From an uncultured Kangiella sp. (lineage in GTDB: Bacteria; Pseudomonadota; Gammaproteobacteria; Enterobacterales; Kangiellaceae), in the NCBI GenBank assembly GCA_947498625.1, contig CANMKR010000002.1:62001-126000 (forward strand): 64,000 bases of DNA, written 5' to 3'. The first letter of the stretch is position 1. Every line of letters starts with the position of its first letter. Positions 29,105 to 38,291 of this stretch are shown in pieces. A model generated the notes under the pieces. The model saw nothing but the letters and a program-made list of their open reading frames with translations, was not told the origin of the DNA and did not search any database. The position numbers and the translations under genes were made by a program.

Positions 29105-30136
29105 TTATTTAGCCGCTGCCACACGTTGACGCGCTAATTCATCCGCGATAACGTTAGTCGGACGTTTTTCAGCATCAGAAGCTTCGAAGACTTCAGTCAA
29201 AGTGCCGTATATTTCGTCTACTTTTTCTAGTGCTTTGGCTTGATCATAGTTTTCTTCAAAAGAAACATTGATGATGCCGCCAGCATTGATGACATAATCA
29301 GGCGCATAAAGAATGCCACGTTGCATTAAGATATCACCATGACGATCTTCTGCTAATTGGTTATTCGCAGCACCAGCAATGATTTTAGTATCTAAACGCT
29401 TCAAAGTATTGTCATTGACCGTTGCACCTAAAGCGCATGGTGCGTAAATATCAACACTTTGCTCGTAGATTTCATTGATACCTACAGCGGTAGCGCCTAA
29501 GTTATCAACCACGCGATCAATATTGTCTTGGTTAATATCGGTAACGATTAATTCAGCGCCTTCTTTACGCAAGTGTTCACATAGGTAATAACCAACATGA
29601 CCCAGGCCTTGCACTGAGATTTTTAAGCCATCTAAGTCATCACGACCTAGTTTATGCTTGGCTGCTGCTTTAATGCCTTTATAAACGCCGTAAGCAGTTA
29701 CAGGAGAAGGGTCACCTGATTTACCTTCCAGCCCTAAAACGTGGTTGGTTTCTTTATTAACCACAGCCATATCTTTAGGGTTGATGCCCACGTCTTCAGC
29801 AGTAATGTATTTGCCGCTTAATTTATCAACGAAGCGACCAAAAGCGCGGAACAACTCTTCAGACTTCATGGTTTTAGAGTTACCAATGATGACTGATTTA
29901 CCGCCGCCCATTTTTAGACCGGCCATAGCGTTCTTATAAGTCATACCGCGTGATAAACGCAAAGCATCAATTAAAGCGCCTTCGTCAGAGTTATAATCCC
30001 ACATGCGACAACCGCCAACTGCAGGGCCAAGGTTGGTATTGTGGACACAAATAATTGCTTTTAAACCAGACTCAACGTCACGACAAAAAACGATTTGTTC
30101 GTGATCGTCATAAGCTCTTAGATTAAAAACTGCCAT
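29105..30136 (-). CDS. Leucine dehydrogenase-type Glu/Leu/Phe/Val dehydrogenase
   Basis: NAD-dependent oxidative deamination of branched-chain amino acids to 2-keto acids is the likely reaction. The catalytic-lysine segment GLKMGGGKSVIIG and the Asp-containing TAEDVGIN are present. The Rossmann motif is GLGHVGYYLCEHL. At 343 residues it is the short Leu/Phe/Val type, not the 420-450-residue glutamate type. Leu versus Val or Phe cannot be settled here. A downstream bidirectional terminator isolates it. It sits next to an ALDH7 gene, in an amino-acid breakdown neighbourhood. Confidence 0.9.
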   Translation of the reverse strand: MAVFNLRAYDDHEQIVFCRDVESGLKAIICVHNTNLGPAVGGCRMWDYNSDEGALIDALRLSRGMTYKNAMAGLKMGGGKSVIIGNSKTMKSEELFRAFGRFVDKLSGKYITAEDVGINPKDMAVVNKETNHVLGLEGKSGDPSPVTAYGVYKGIKAAAKHKLGRDDLDGLKISVQGLGHVGYYLCEHLRKEGAELIVTDINQDNIDRVVDNLGATAVGINEIYEQSVDIYAPCALGATVNDNTLKRLDTKIIAGAANNQLAEDRHGDILMQRGILYAPDYVINAGGIINVSFEENYDQAKALEKVDEIYGTLTEVFEASDAEKRPTNVIADELARQRVAAAK

Positions 30137-30250
30137 AAAATTCTCCTTATTCTAGAGATTAGTTTTTCTCGTCACTCTATATAAAATTGGACAACAAAAT
30201 AATTAAAAAGACCACTAAACTAATAACAGTTCATGTGGCCTGAAATAAGC

Positions 30251-31771
30251 TTAGCCTAGGTCGAAAGTAATGCCTTGGGCTAGAGTAGGGGTGTCGCCCC
30301 AGAAGATAGTATTGGTTTGACGACGCATGTATGCTTTCCAAGCGTCTGAACCTGCTTCACGACCGCCGCCAGTTTCTTTTTCGCCGCCGAATGCGCCGCC
30401 AATTTCAGCACCAGAAGTACCAATATTGACGTTTGCAATACCGCAGTCAGAACCTACTGAAGATAAGAACTTTTCAGCGTTTGGAACGTGATTAGTGAAG
30501 ATTGCAGACGAAAGACCTGCTTTTGAGTGGTTTTGGATCGCGATGGCTTCTTCGATAGTGTCGAAAGGCATCACGTATAAGATCGCAGCAAAAGTTTCTG
30601 ATTGCACGACGTCCCAATCATTTTCTGCACGAATAATGGTTGGCTCGATGAAGTGACCTGGACCATCAATACGCTTACCACCGAATAGAATCTCGCCGCC
30701 TGTTTCTACCGCTTTAGCAACAGAGTTTTCAAAGTTTTGCACGGCTTGCTCGTCAATTAATGGACCCATTAATGTATCGGTATCTAATGGATTACCAATC
30801 TTAACTTGGCCATAACCTTTAACGATGGCGTTTACGACTTCATCCATACGACTACGGTGAACGATTAAACGACGGGTAGTGGTACAACGTTGACCGCCAG
30901 TACCAACTGAGCCAAATACGATTGAAGGTACCGCTAAGTTCAAGTCAGCAGATTCGTCAACGATTAATGCATTGTTACCTGAAAGTTCTAACAAGACTTT
31001 ACCCATACGTTCAGCAACTTTAACGCCAACCATACGGCCCACTACGCTAGAACCTGTGAAAGACATTTTCTTAACGCGCTTATCTTCAATGAAAGTATTG
31101 GCTAATTTGTTTTCATCAGTGTCGATGAATAAACCGAAGATACCTTTAAGGCCTTCAGCTTCTAAAACTTGGTTACAGATGTTTTGTACTGCAATGGCGC
31201 ACAAAGGTGTTTTTGGAGAAGGTTTCCATACCGTAGTGTTACCACAAATAGCGGCGATGAATGCGTTCCAAGACCAAACCGCTACAGGGAAGTTAAACGC
31301 TGACATAACGCCAGTGATACCAAGAGGATGCCACTGTTCGTACATACGGTGTTCTGGCCGCTCAGAGTGCATGGTTTTACCATAAAGCATACGACCTTGA
31401 CCCACGGCGAAATCCGCCATATCGATCATCTCTTGTACTTCGCCATCACCTTCAGCTTTGATTTTGCCCATTTCAGCAGCGACTAAACTACCCAATGCGT
31501 CTTTATGTTTTCTTAAAGCATCACCAATTTTACGAACTAGCTCACCACGTAATGGTGCTGGAACTTTTTTCCACTCTGCAAATGCAGTTTCTGCTTCTGA
31601 CATCACTTTTTCGTAGTCAGTGGCTGATGATGCATAAACCTTAGCGATTAATTCGCCAGTTGCAGGGTTATAAGATTCAATAACACCAGCGTCTTGAGTG
31701 TCTGTGTAGCCTTCGCCCCAACTTGCTGATTGATTGATGTCTTGGATACCAAGTTCTTTTAAGAAATCCAT
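30251..31771 (-). CDS. ALDH7-type aldehyde dehydrogenase (2-aminoadipate 6-semialdehyde/P6C dehydrogenase)
   Basis: A 506-residue NAD(P)-dependent aldehyde dehydrogenase. The catalytic Glu lies in [11 protein letters not shown] and the catalytic Cys in [11 protein letters not shown]. These forms, with NNA and RCTTTRR, mark the ALDH7/antiquitin group that oxidises 2-aminoadipate semialdehyde (in equilibrium with piperideine-6-carboxylate) to 2-aminoadipate in lysine breakdown. A lysine 6-dehydrogenase-like gene 0.9 kb away would make that substrate. The family call is firm; the substrate is inferred from the subfamily and context. Confidence 0.9.
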   Translation of the reverse strand: MDFLKELGIQDINQSASWGEGYTDTQDAGVIESYNPATGELIAKVYASSATDYEKVMSEAETAFAEWKKVPAPLRGELVRKIGDALRKHKDALGSLVAAEMGKIKAEGDGEVQEMIDMADFAVGQGRMLYGKTMHSERPEHRMYEQWHPLGITGVMSAFNFPVAVWSWNAFIAAICGNTTVWKPSPKTPLCAIAVQNICNQVLEAEGLKGIFGLFIDTDENKLANTFIEDKRVKKMSFTGSSVVGRMVGVKVAERMGKVLLELSGNNALIVDESADLNLAVPSIVFGSVGTGGQRCTTTRRLIVHRSRMDEVVNAIVKGYGQVKIGNPLDTDTLMGPLIDEQAVQNFENSVAKAVETGGEILFGGKRIDGPGHFIEPTIIRAENDWDVVQSETFAAILYVMPFDTIEEAIAIQNHSKAGLSSAIFTNHVPNAEKFLSSVGSDCGIANVNIGTSGAEIGGAFGGEKETGGGREAGSDAWKAYMRRQTNTIFWGDTPTLAQGITFDLG

Positions 31772-32011
31772 AGGAAACCTCTAAAATTAAATAAATTAGG
31801 GCAAACAGTGATTAAAACCAACTAATGAGATGGTAATTTACCCGAAATAATATGCGGCGCTACCATACCACCAGAAGGGCATTTTCGCCAGTGAATTTTA
31901 ACGGTCATGACTAAGAAATGAGCAGTTTTAAAGCTGGTCGGATAAGTGATTTAGATAAGCTATTGAACTAGGGTGTTTGGATTACTAAAAGTAATTAAAA
32001 GGTCGAAATTA

Positions 32012-32332
32012 TTATTCTTGATACGGTTTTGATCTAGTAAGATCTGACATAACAGCGAATTTATTAATGATCTTAACTTGTCCGTCAATCAAGGTTTCTC
32101 GCATTTTGTTCCGTATATCTATATCCACTTCAGACCAATCTTGTTCAGTTTCGTACACGTCTAAACTAGGCCATTGAGCGTATGCAATATAGGTGTTTGT
32201 ATCAGAGATATGAAGTCGCGAACCTAAGCTTCCGAAGTTCTTATAGATAATATCGGTGGTGAGTTGCCAGTACTTTAAGAATTTATTTTCTAAGCCTGGC
32301 TTCACGTTAAATTCAAGAACGACAATAAACAA
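32012..32332 (-). CDS. Antibiotic biosynthesis monooxygenase (ABM) domain protein
   Basis: 106 residues folding as one ferredoxin-like ABM domain (MFIVVLEFNVKPGLENKFLKYW ... YIAYAQWPSLDVYE). Members act as cofactor-free monooxygenases, haem-degrading enzymes or small ligand binders. The residues that decide between these are not obvious. It starts 37 bp downstream of the EF-hand gene on the same strand and may belong to the csiV-dehydrogenase-EF-hand transcript. Confidence 0.75.
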   Translation of the reverse strand: MFIVVLEFNVKPGLENKFLKYWQLTTDIIYKNFGSLGSRLHISDTNTYIAYAQWPSLDVYETEQDWSEVDIDIRNKMRETLIDGQVKIINKFAVMSDLTRSKPYQE

Positions 32333-32369
32333 GGGTAGGTTCTTCAGCAGTCATTTTAAGCAAGTGGTT

Positions 32370-32609
32370 TTAGAATTCCCACCAGCAGGTTTGCCACCAT
32401 TCTAAGAATTCGTCGAAGTCGATATGACCGTCATTGTTTTCGTCGATGATGTCAAAGCCTCGTTTGGCTTGTTCTTCTGTGGCATCTGGACTTAGAACTT
32501 GCAGCAACTTCTCAAACTCTTCAACGTCGATTTCGCCATTGCCATCGCGATCAAAAAAGGCAAAGTTTTTACGTACTTCGTTTAAGCTTTCTTCTGATAA
32601 TGGTTTCAT
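32370..32609 (-). CDS. Two-EF-hand calcium-binding protein
   Basis: A 79-residue acidic protein that is nearly all one EF-hand pair: loops DRDGNGEIDVEE (first) and DENNDGHIDFDE (second) have the canonical ligands at positions 1, 3, 5, 9 and 12. There is no signal peptide, so it is cytoplasmic, resembling a calmodulin lobe. It begins 24 bp after the dehydrogenase gene stop. The target is unknown. This calcium sensor lies in the middle of an amino-acid dehydrogenase cluster. Confidence 0.92.
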   Translation of the reverse strand: MKPLSEESLNEVRKNFAFFDRDGNGEIDVEEFEKLLQVLSPDATEEQAKRGFDIIDENNDGHIDFDEFLEWWQTCWWEF

Positions 32610-32633
32610 TTTATTCTCTTAAATTTTGAATTC

Positions 32634-33773
32634 TTAACTTAAAGTGTTTTCATCTAAACGGTAACGTACACGACGTTCTTCTAAATAGTCAATGACTGTT
32701 TTACAACAATCGGCATGGCCGCCAATATGCTCAGGTGCAAAAACGCCTTTTTTATCGAATTTATTCTTAAGCAGTAGTTGCGCAATGGCAGTAGCAGTAA
32801 AGCCAGTAGTGCGAGCCATAGAGGTTTCGTTTTTAACGACATCATACTCGTCATACAAATCGTAAATGTACTCTTTGGTCTTGCCGCCTTCTTGCCCTCG
32901 AATAGTTACTCGCATAACGGTAAACTCTTCTTCTTTAGGTTTTAGCTTCCATTCGTTGATTAAAATTTTAGAAGTAAACTCTAAGGGCGTGATTTCCATA
33001 CCGTTAACTTGTACTGGCTCCTCGCTAAAAAAACCACTGGCTTTTAGGGTTCTGATGGATTCCACATGCCCAGGGTAGCGCAGAGTTTTTTCCTTCATAT
33101 GAGGGATATCCTTCATGGTGAACATCAAACTGCGCAGTCCATCGGTATTGAAAGCTTCTAAAGTACCTATTCTGTCAAATTCGACTAATTCTCTATCGCT
33201 GAGTGCTTCGCGCGTTACCATGCGCCCGTGAGAAATAAAACGAGCAGGGCGGGTGTATTCTTCAATGACATCGATAGGCGAAAAAGGTGCTTTATATTCA
33301 AACGGGCGACGACGCTCTTTCGGTAAACCGCCAACCAAACACTCAAAAGACTCGACTTCCATCCGAGTATTGTGAAAACCTAATAATAAGTTATCCATAC
33401 CAGGAGCAACACCGCAATCGATAACGGCGGTAACATTGTTCTTTTTAGCTAAATAATCCAGCTCCAAACAGTTTTCTGGCGCAAAAGAAATATCCACTAC
33501 ATCTTTGCCGGCTTCGATAATGTTTTTTAAAGTCATAAAGCCTAAATGACCAGGAACGCCACAAACCACCAAATCAAAAGGCGCGATAGCATTTTTTAGC
33601 GCCTCTAAATCGGTGGAGTCTAACTCAAGGGTATTGAGTTGAGGTTGGCGCTTTTTTAAAGTGCTTAATGTTAGCTTATTGATGTCCGCAACCGTAACAT
33701 CATATTTTTCTGATAGGTCGCGAGCCATTACGCTACCGACCATCCCTGCACCTAAAACTATGATACTACTCAT
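32634..33773 (-). CDS. Lysine 6-dehydrogenase-like (saccharopine dehydrogenase family)
   Basis: 379 residues. The Rossmann N-terminus IIVLGAGMVGSVMARDL is followed by the saccharopine-dehydrogenase-type catalytic domain (CGVAPGMDNLLLG, ARTTGFTATAIAQLLL). The length and CGVAPG...GFTATA pattern resemble lysine 6-dehydrogenase, which converts lysine to piperideine-6-carboxylate. With the ALDH7 gene at 30251 this would give lysine to 2-aminoadipate in two steps. A true saccharopine reductase/dehydrogenase is the alternative. Its ATG overlaps the csiV stop as ATGA, so the two are translationally coupled. Confidence 0.82.
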   Translation of the reverse strand: MSSIIVLGAGMVGSVMARDLSEKYDVTVADINKLTLSTLKKRQPQLNTLELDSTDLEALKNAIAPFDLVVCGVPGHLGFMTLKNIIEAGKDVVDISFAPENCLELDYLAKKNNVTAVIDCGVAPGMDNLLLGFHNTRMEVESFECLVGGLPKERRRPFEYKAPFSPIDVIEEYTRPARFISHGRMVTREALSDRELVEFDRIGTLEAFNTDGLRSLMFTMKDIPHMKEKTLRYPGHVESIRTLKASGFFSEEPVQVNGMEITPLEFTSKILINEWKLKPKEEEFTVMRVTIRGQEGGKTKEYIYDLYDEYDVVKNETSMARTTGFTATAIAQLLLKNKFDKKGVFAPEHIGGHADCCKTVIDYLEERRVRYRLDENTLS

Positions 33774-34567
33774 TCCGATTCCTTATTGGTTTTATTAATT
33801 TCTGATGTCTGTAAAGCCTGCTCAGCTTCTAGTGCTTCTTGCTGTTCGATAGTTGCCTGATAAGGCGTGACTTTGATTAGTATTCCCATGGTTGGGTGAT
33901 CAAAATAATTCAAAACGTTAATTTTAATTTTTCGATTTTCTTCTAATAAAAAGTGACCTGCTAAAGGATCTGGTATCTGAACTTCAGAAAGATCCTCTTC
34001 AGACTCTTCAGTAGTGTTTTCAGAAACTAAATCTGCTGCTTCAGAAGTATTATCAGCAGCCAAGCCCAAGTCTTCAGTAAAGTCTGTTGGAAGGGTTGCG
34101 CGAAAACCATTGATTTGGCTTTCAATTAATAAGCCTTTATTGCGACTAAAGCGAATCTTACCAATAAAATCTAATAGGCCTTTTTGTTCAGGTTCGTCGG
34201 ATACAGAAAAGGACAACCAAGAAACGTTTTCTTTATCTTCTAATGGTTGGCGCCAGCCCAAATGTAATAGCGGGCGCATATTAGCGCTCGCTCTTAAACG
34301 TTTAAAAACACCTTCTAGCCTTCTTTCTGAGCGCTTTAAACTTTGATAACCATCAGGCAAAGAAATGGGTTGATTTAAAGTATAATTTTGACGGGAAACT
34401 AAATTTTCATCTTTGGCCAAATAGTTTAATCGCCCGTCTGCATCTAAACGTTTAAAAAATACAAACTCCACATCAAAAACAGTTTGAGCTTTTGCGCTAT
34501 TGCTAAAAGTAAAGTTTGTGATTAATAAGCCAGAAGCCAGGGTTATTAATGTAATTATTCTTTTCAT
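33770..34567 (-). CDS. csiV: CsiV-family periplasmic peptidoglycan-binding protein
   Basis: A 265-residue exported protein. I start at the ATG at 34567 because it directly precedes a signal peptide (MKRIITLITLASGLLITNF ... AKA|QTVFD); an upstream in-frame start at 34612 adds residues that do not suit a signal. The family pattern is clear: VFDVEFVFFKR near the mature N-terminus and PLLHLGWRQPLE in the middle. In Vibrio cholerae CsiV binds peptidoglycan and supports PBP1A. Position next to mfd is conserved in gammaproteobacteria; coupling to the dehydrogenase gene downstream is less expected. Confidence 0.82.
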   Translation of the reverse strand: MKRIITLITLASGLLITNFTFSNSAKAQTVFDVEFVFFKRLDADGRLNYLAKDENLVSRQNYTLNQPISLPDGYQSLKRSERRLEGVFKRLRASANMRPLLHLGWRQPLEDKENVSWLSFSVSDEPEQKGLLDFIGKIRFSRNKGLLIESQINGFRATLPTDFTEDLGLAADNTSEAADLVSENTTEESEEDLSEVQIPDPLAGHFLLEENRKIKINVLNYFDHPTMGILIKVTPYQATIEQQEALEAEQALQTSEINKTNKESE

Positions 34568-34663
34568 AGTATCGTTAGTACTCTTTTGGAACAGAAAGTT
34601 TAGCACGACCAATTAAAATAGGTAGTCTTGACTTTTCGAAATATTACCTTCTGGTTTCTAATT

Positions 34664-37600
34664 TCATTCTGAAATTTTTTCGATCACCAAACGGATCATT
34701 TTCAATAAAGGTTCTAACTCTTCTTCTTCAGTGAGTATCTTTAACATGACATTATTTTCAAATCTATATAGGGCTGGATTCATTTGAATAAGGCGAATGA
34801 GTTTGGTTGGGTCAACTTGGGTATCTTGGGTAAAGGCAATCCGTATCCCTGATTTCACTAAATCAATTTTAGAAATGCCTAAATTAGCAACATCCAAGGT
34901 TAATTGGGTGATAACAAATAAGTTTTTCAGCGCATCGGGTAATAAACCAAAGCGGTCTATGAACTCTACCTGCAAGGCTTCTAACTGTTCTTGAGTTTTA
35001 GCATTGGCTATGCGTTTGTAAAGCGATAATCGGGTGGCTACATCGCCGACGTAATCATCTGGAATTAACGCGGCCACATCTAAATCAATTTCAGTTTTAT
35101 GCTTCAAAGACTGTTGTAAACTGGGTTCTTTGCCATCTTTTAATGCTTGCACCGCAGACTCCAGCATATCCATATAGAGATTAAAACCAACCGCTTGCAT
35201 TTGTCCTGATTGCTCGTCTCCAAGCAACTCACCTGCGCCACGGATTTCTAAGTCGTGAGTGGCGAGGGTAAAACCTGCACCTAAATCTTCAAGTTGCGAG
35301 ATAGCATCAAGGCGTTTTTCTGCATCACGAGTAATTTTTCGCTCGGCAGGTGTCAATAAATAAGCATAAGCTTGATGGTGAGAGCGTCCCACTCGTCCGC
35401 GCAATTGATGGAGTTGCGCTAAACCAAATTTATCGGCACGCTCGATAATCATGGTATTAGCGTTGGCGTTATCAATTCCAGTTTCGACAATAGTGGTACT
35501 AACTAAAACATTAAAACGCTGATGGCTAAAATCACGCATAACTTGCTCTAGCTGTGTTTCACGCATTTGACCATGAGCAAATCGTACTCTGGCTTCTGGC
35601 AATAGTTCTTGCAACTCATTGGCCGCGCGTTCGATAGACTCAACTGAGTTATGCAAAAAGTAAACCTGACCGCCGCGTAAGACTTCCCTTAAAATAGCTT
35701 CTCTGATCAAAGGCTTGTTATATTCGCGAACAAAAGTTTTCACGGATAAGCGTTTAGCTGGCGGCGTTGCAATAATCGACAAATCGCGCATACCTGACAT
35801 GGACATATTGAGCGTTCTCGGAATAGGAGTCGCTGTTAAGGTTAAAATATCAACTTCGCTACGGTATTTTTTTAGTTGTTCTTTTTGTCGCACACCAAAA
35901 CGATGTTCTTCATCGATAATCAGCAGGCCTAAACGTTTAAATTCAATATCGCCTTGGATTAATTTATGGGTGCCTACTACTATATCAACGGTGCCTGCTT
36001 TTAACCCCGCTAATGTTTGCTTGGTTTCTTTGCCTGTTGCAAAGCGAGATAGCAGGGCTATTTTGATGGGCCAATCAGCAAACCTGTCGGAGAAGGTTTC
36101 GAAGTGCTGTTGAGCCAGTAAGGTTGTTGGAACCAACACAGCCACTTGTTTTCCTGCTTGCGCGGCAATATATGCCGCTCTTAAAGCGACTTCAGTTTTA
36201 CCAAAGCCCACATCACCACAGACAAGCCGATCCATCGGTTGATTGGAGGTCATATCTCGAATGATGGAGTTAATACTGGTGGTTTGATCAACGGTTTCTT
36301 CAAACCTAAATTCTGCTGCAAAGCGATGATAATCGGCCTCATCTAACTCATAAGAAATACCTTCTTTAGCTGCTCGGCGAGCATACACATCCAGTAATTC
36401 TGCAGCTACATCGCGGGCTTTTTCGGCGGCTTTCTTCTTGGCTTTATCCCACGAATCGCTGCCCAGTTTATGCCACGGCGCAAGCTCCGGATTTGAACCT
36501 GAATAGCGGCTAATTAAATGTAACGATTGAATGGGTAGGTAGAATTTGTCGCCACCAGAATATTCAAGCATTAAATATTCAGCTTCGATGTCACCAGAAT
36601 CAAGCTTTATCATGCCACGATAGCGGCCAATGCCTTGCTCATAATGCACAACTGGATCGCCTTCTTTGAGCTCGGCAAGATTGCGAATGACATCTTCTGC
36701 TTGCGGGCTCGCTTTATCCTCACGATTTCTTTTTTGTAGAACTTGCTCGCCGAATAATTCTTCTTCTGTGATCAGGGCAATATTGCGGTAGGCAAAGCCT
36801 TGATGTAAAGGTGCAACACCAATAGCGACTTCATCATCGGCTAATTTGTTTAGATCAGCTAGCGCTTCTAAAGTAGTGACTTTTATATCGTGTCTAGCAA
36901 ACAAGTCCTTTAGCGCTTCTCTACGTCCAGCTGATTCACTCGCAATGTAGGTTTTGCCAGGCCAATGACTTAAAAAACTACGTAATGCTTTTAGTGGATC
37001 TTGCGCTTTATGTTCTATAGTTAACGCAGGAATCGGTGCAGTCAAAAAATCACTATCCGATTGAGTGGGTTCAAAATGTATCCGCAGGCTAGTTTTTAAT
37101 TTTTGATTCAGTTCTTGTATGGATAAGTAGAGTCGATTTGGTGCTAAAATAGGGCGCTCAACATCGTGCCGACGCTGCTCGTAGCGCTCAGTAATTTCGT
37201 GCCAGAAGTTACTTAAGTTCGCTCCAAAGTCACTTAAACTTAAGTAATAGGTTTGTTCTGGTAAGTAATCAAAAAAAGTATTTAGCTCATCGAAAAATAA
37301 TGGCAAATAATATTCGATACCTGCCGGCGAAGCACCATTGGAAACTTCTTGATAGAGCCATACTTTTTGCAAGTCCACATCAAACTCGCTCCGAAAACTT
37401 TGTCTGAATTGAGATATGGCATCATCATCTGTGGGAAACTCTTTAGCCGGTAATAATTCAAAGCTGGAGATTTTTTCATCGGAGAGCTGTGACTCAGGAT
37501 CAAAATAGCGAATAGAATCAATTTCATCATCAAAAAAATCAATTCTTAAGGGTCTTTCCGAACCCATCGGATACAGATCCAAAATCGAGCCGCGGACTGC

Positions 37601-38110
37601 ATATTCTCCATGACTAAACACTTGATTCACATTTTGGTAGCCGGCTTGTTCGAATAAAGAACGAACTTCGTGCATGTCCAGTGCTTGCCCGTTATGCAAC
37701 ATTAGACTGTTTTGCTCGATATAGTCTTTGGGTGCGACTTTAAGTAACAAACTATTTACCGTAATCAAAACAATCCCTTGTTTTAATCTTGGCAATTGAT
37801 AGAGGCTTAATAGACGCTGTGAAACGATATCTTGATGCGGTGAAAAATTATCGTAAGGCAAGGTTTCCCAATCAGGAAATACCAGTAAGGGAATTTCAAG
37901 TGATTGAGATTCTAGAAAGTAGCCAATTTCTTTTTCCAGCAACCCTAAATCGTGCGCATCATCGAGCATAATTACCATAGGTGAATCTAACGAATGGGCT
38001 AGTTGACTGATTGCTAGTGCACGACTTGAACCACTTAATCCACGCCAGTAGTTGATAAAAGGGGTTTTGGATTTGATCTCTGGAATGGGCAGAAGAAGTT
38101 CAGATATCAT
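34664..38110 (-). CDS. mfd: Transcription-repair coupling factor Mfd
   Basis: DNA translocase that removes RNA polymerase stalled at lesions and recruits UvrA. At 1148 residues it is full length. The N-terminal UvrB-like part (about 1-350) contains VLVFPDWETLPYDNFSP. The RNAP-interacting domain (about 480-550) contains EGDPVVHYEQGIGRY. The RecG-like helicase motors follow (CGDVGFGKTEVALRAA Walker A, IDEEHRFG Walker B, TATPIPRTL, QLRGRVGRSHHQAYAYLL). The C-terminal autoinhibitory domain is present. Transcribed with or just before csiV (96-bp gap). Confidence 0.98.
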   Translation of the reverse strand: MISELLLPIPEIKSKTPFINYWRGLSGSSRALAISQLAHSLDSPMVIMLDDAHDLGLLEKEIGYFLESQSLEIPLLVFPDWETLPYDNFSPHQDIVSQRLLSLYQLPRLKQGIVLITVNSLLLKVAPKDYIEQNSLMLHNGQALDMHEVRSLFEQAGYQNVNQVFSHGEYAVRGSILDLYPMGSERPLRIDFFDDEIDSIRYFDPESQLSDEKISSFELLPAKEFPTDDDAISQFRQSFRSEFDVDLQKVWLYQEVSNGASPAGIEYYLPLFFDELNTFFDYLPEQTYYLSLSDFGANLSNFWHEITERYEQRRHDVERPILAPNRLYLSIQELNQKLKTSLRIHFEPTQSDSDFLTAPIPALTIEHKAQDPLKALRSFLSHWPGKTYIASESAGRREALKDLFARHDIKVTTLEALADLNKLADDEVAIGVAPLHQGFAYRNIALITEEELFGEQVLQKRNREDKASPQAEDVIRNLAELKEGDPVVHYEQGIGRYRGMIKLDSGDIEAEYLMLEYSGGDKFYLPIQSLHLISRYSGSNPELAPWHKLGSDSWDKAKKKAAEKARDVAAELLDVYARRAAKEGISYELDEADYHRFAAEFRFEETVDQTTSINSIIRDMTSNQPMDRLVCGDVGFGKTEVALRAAYIAAQAGKQVAVLVPTTLLAQQHFETFSDRFADWPIKIALLSRFATGKETKQTLAGLKAGTVDIVVGTHKLIQGDIEFKRLGLLIIDEEHRFGVRQKEQLKKYRSEVDILTLTATPIPRTLNMSMSGMRDLSIIATPPAKRLSVKTFVREYNKPLIREAILREVLRGGQVYFLHNSVESIERAANELQELLPEARVRFAHGQMRETQLEQVMRDFSHQRFNVLVSTTIVETGIDNANANTMIIERADKFGLAQLHQLRGRVGRSHHQAYAYLLTPAERKITRDAEKRLDAISQLEDLGAGFTLATHDLEIRGAGELLGDEQSGQMQAVGFNLYMDMLESAVQALKDGKEPSLQQSLKHKTEIDLDVAALIPDDYVGDVATRLSLYKRIANAKTQEQLEALQVEFIDRFGLLPDALKNLFVITQLTLDVANLGISKIDLVKSGIRIAFTQDTQVDPTKLIRLIQMNPALYRFENNVMLKILTEEEELEPLLKMIRLVIEKISE

Positions 38111-38291
38111 TTTCTATGGATATTTTGTGGCTCTATGAAATTTGCCGAAATTATAGCTTAGTTAGTATCGACATAATAGGTGGAATAGTTTTAGTGGCTT
38201 GAATTGCAAGACAAAAACCAATTTCGATGATTGCACTAATAAAGCTTTCTCGATATGGTTAGATTATCCACTATGAACCAATTGATGAGTT

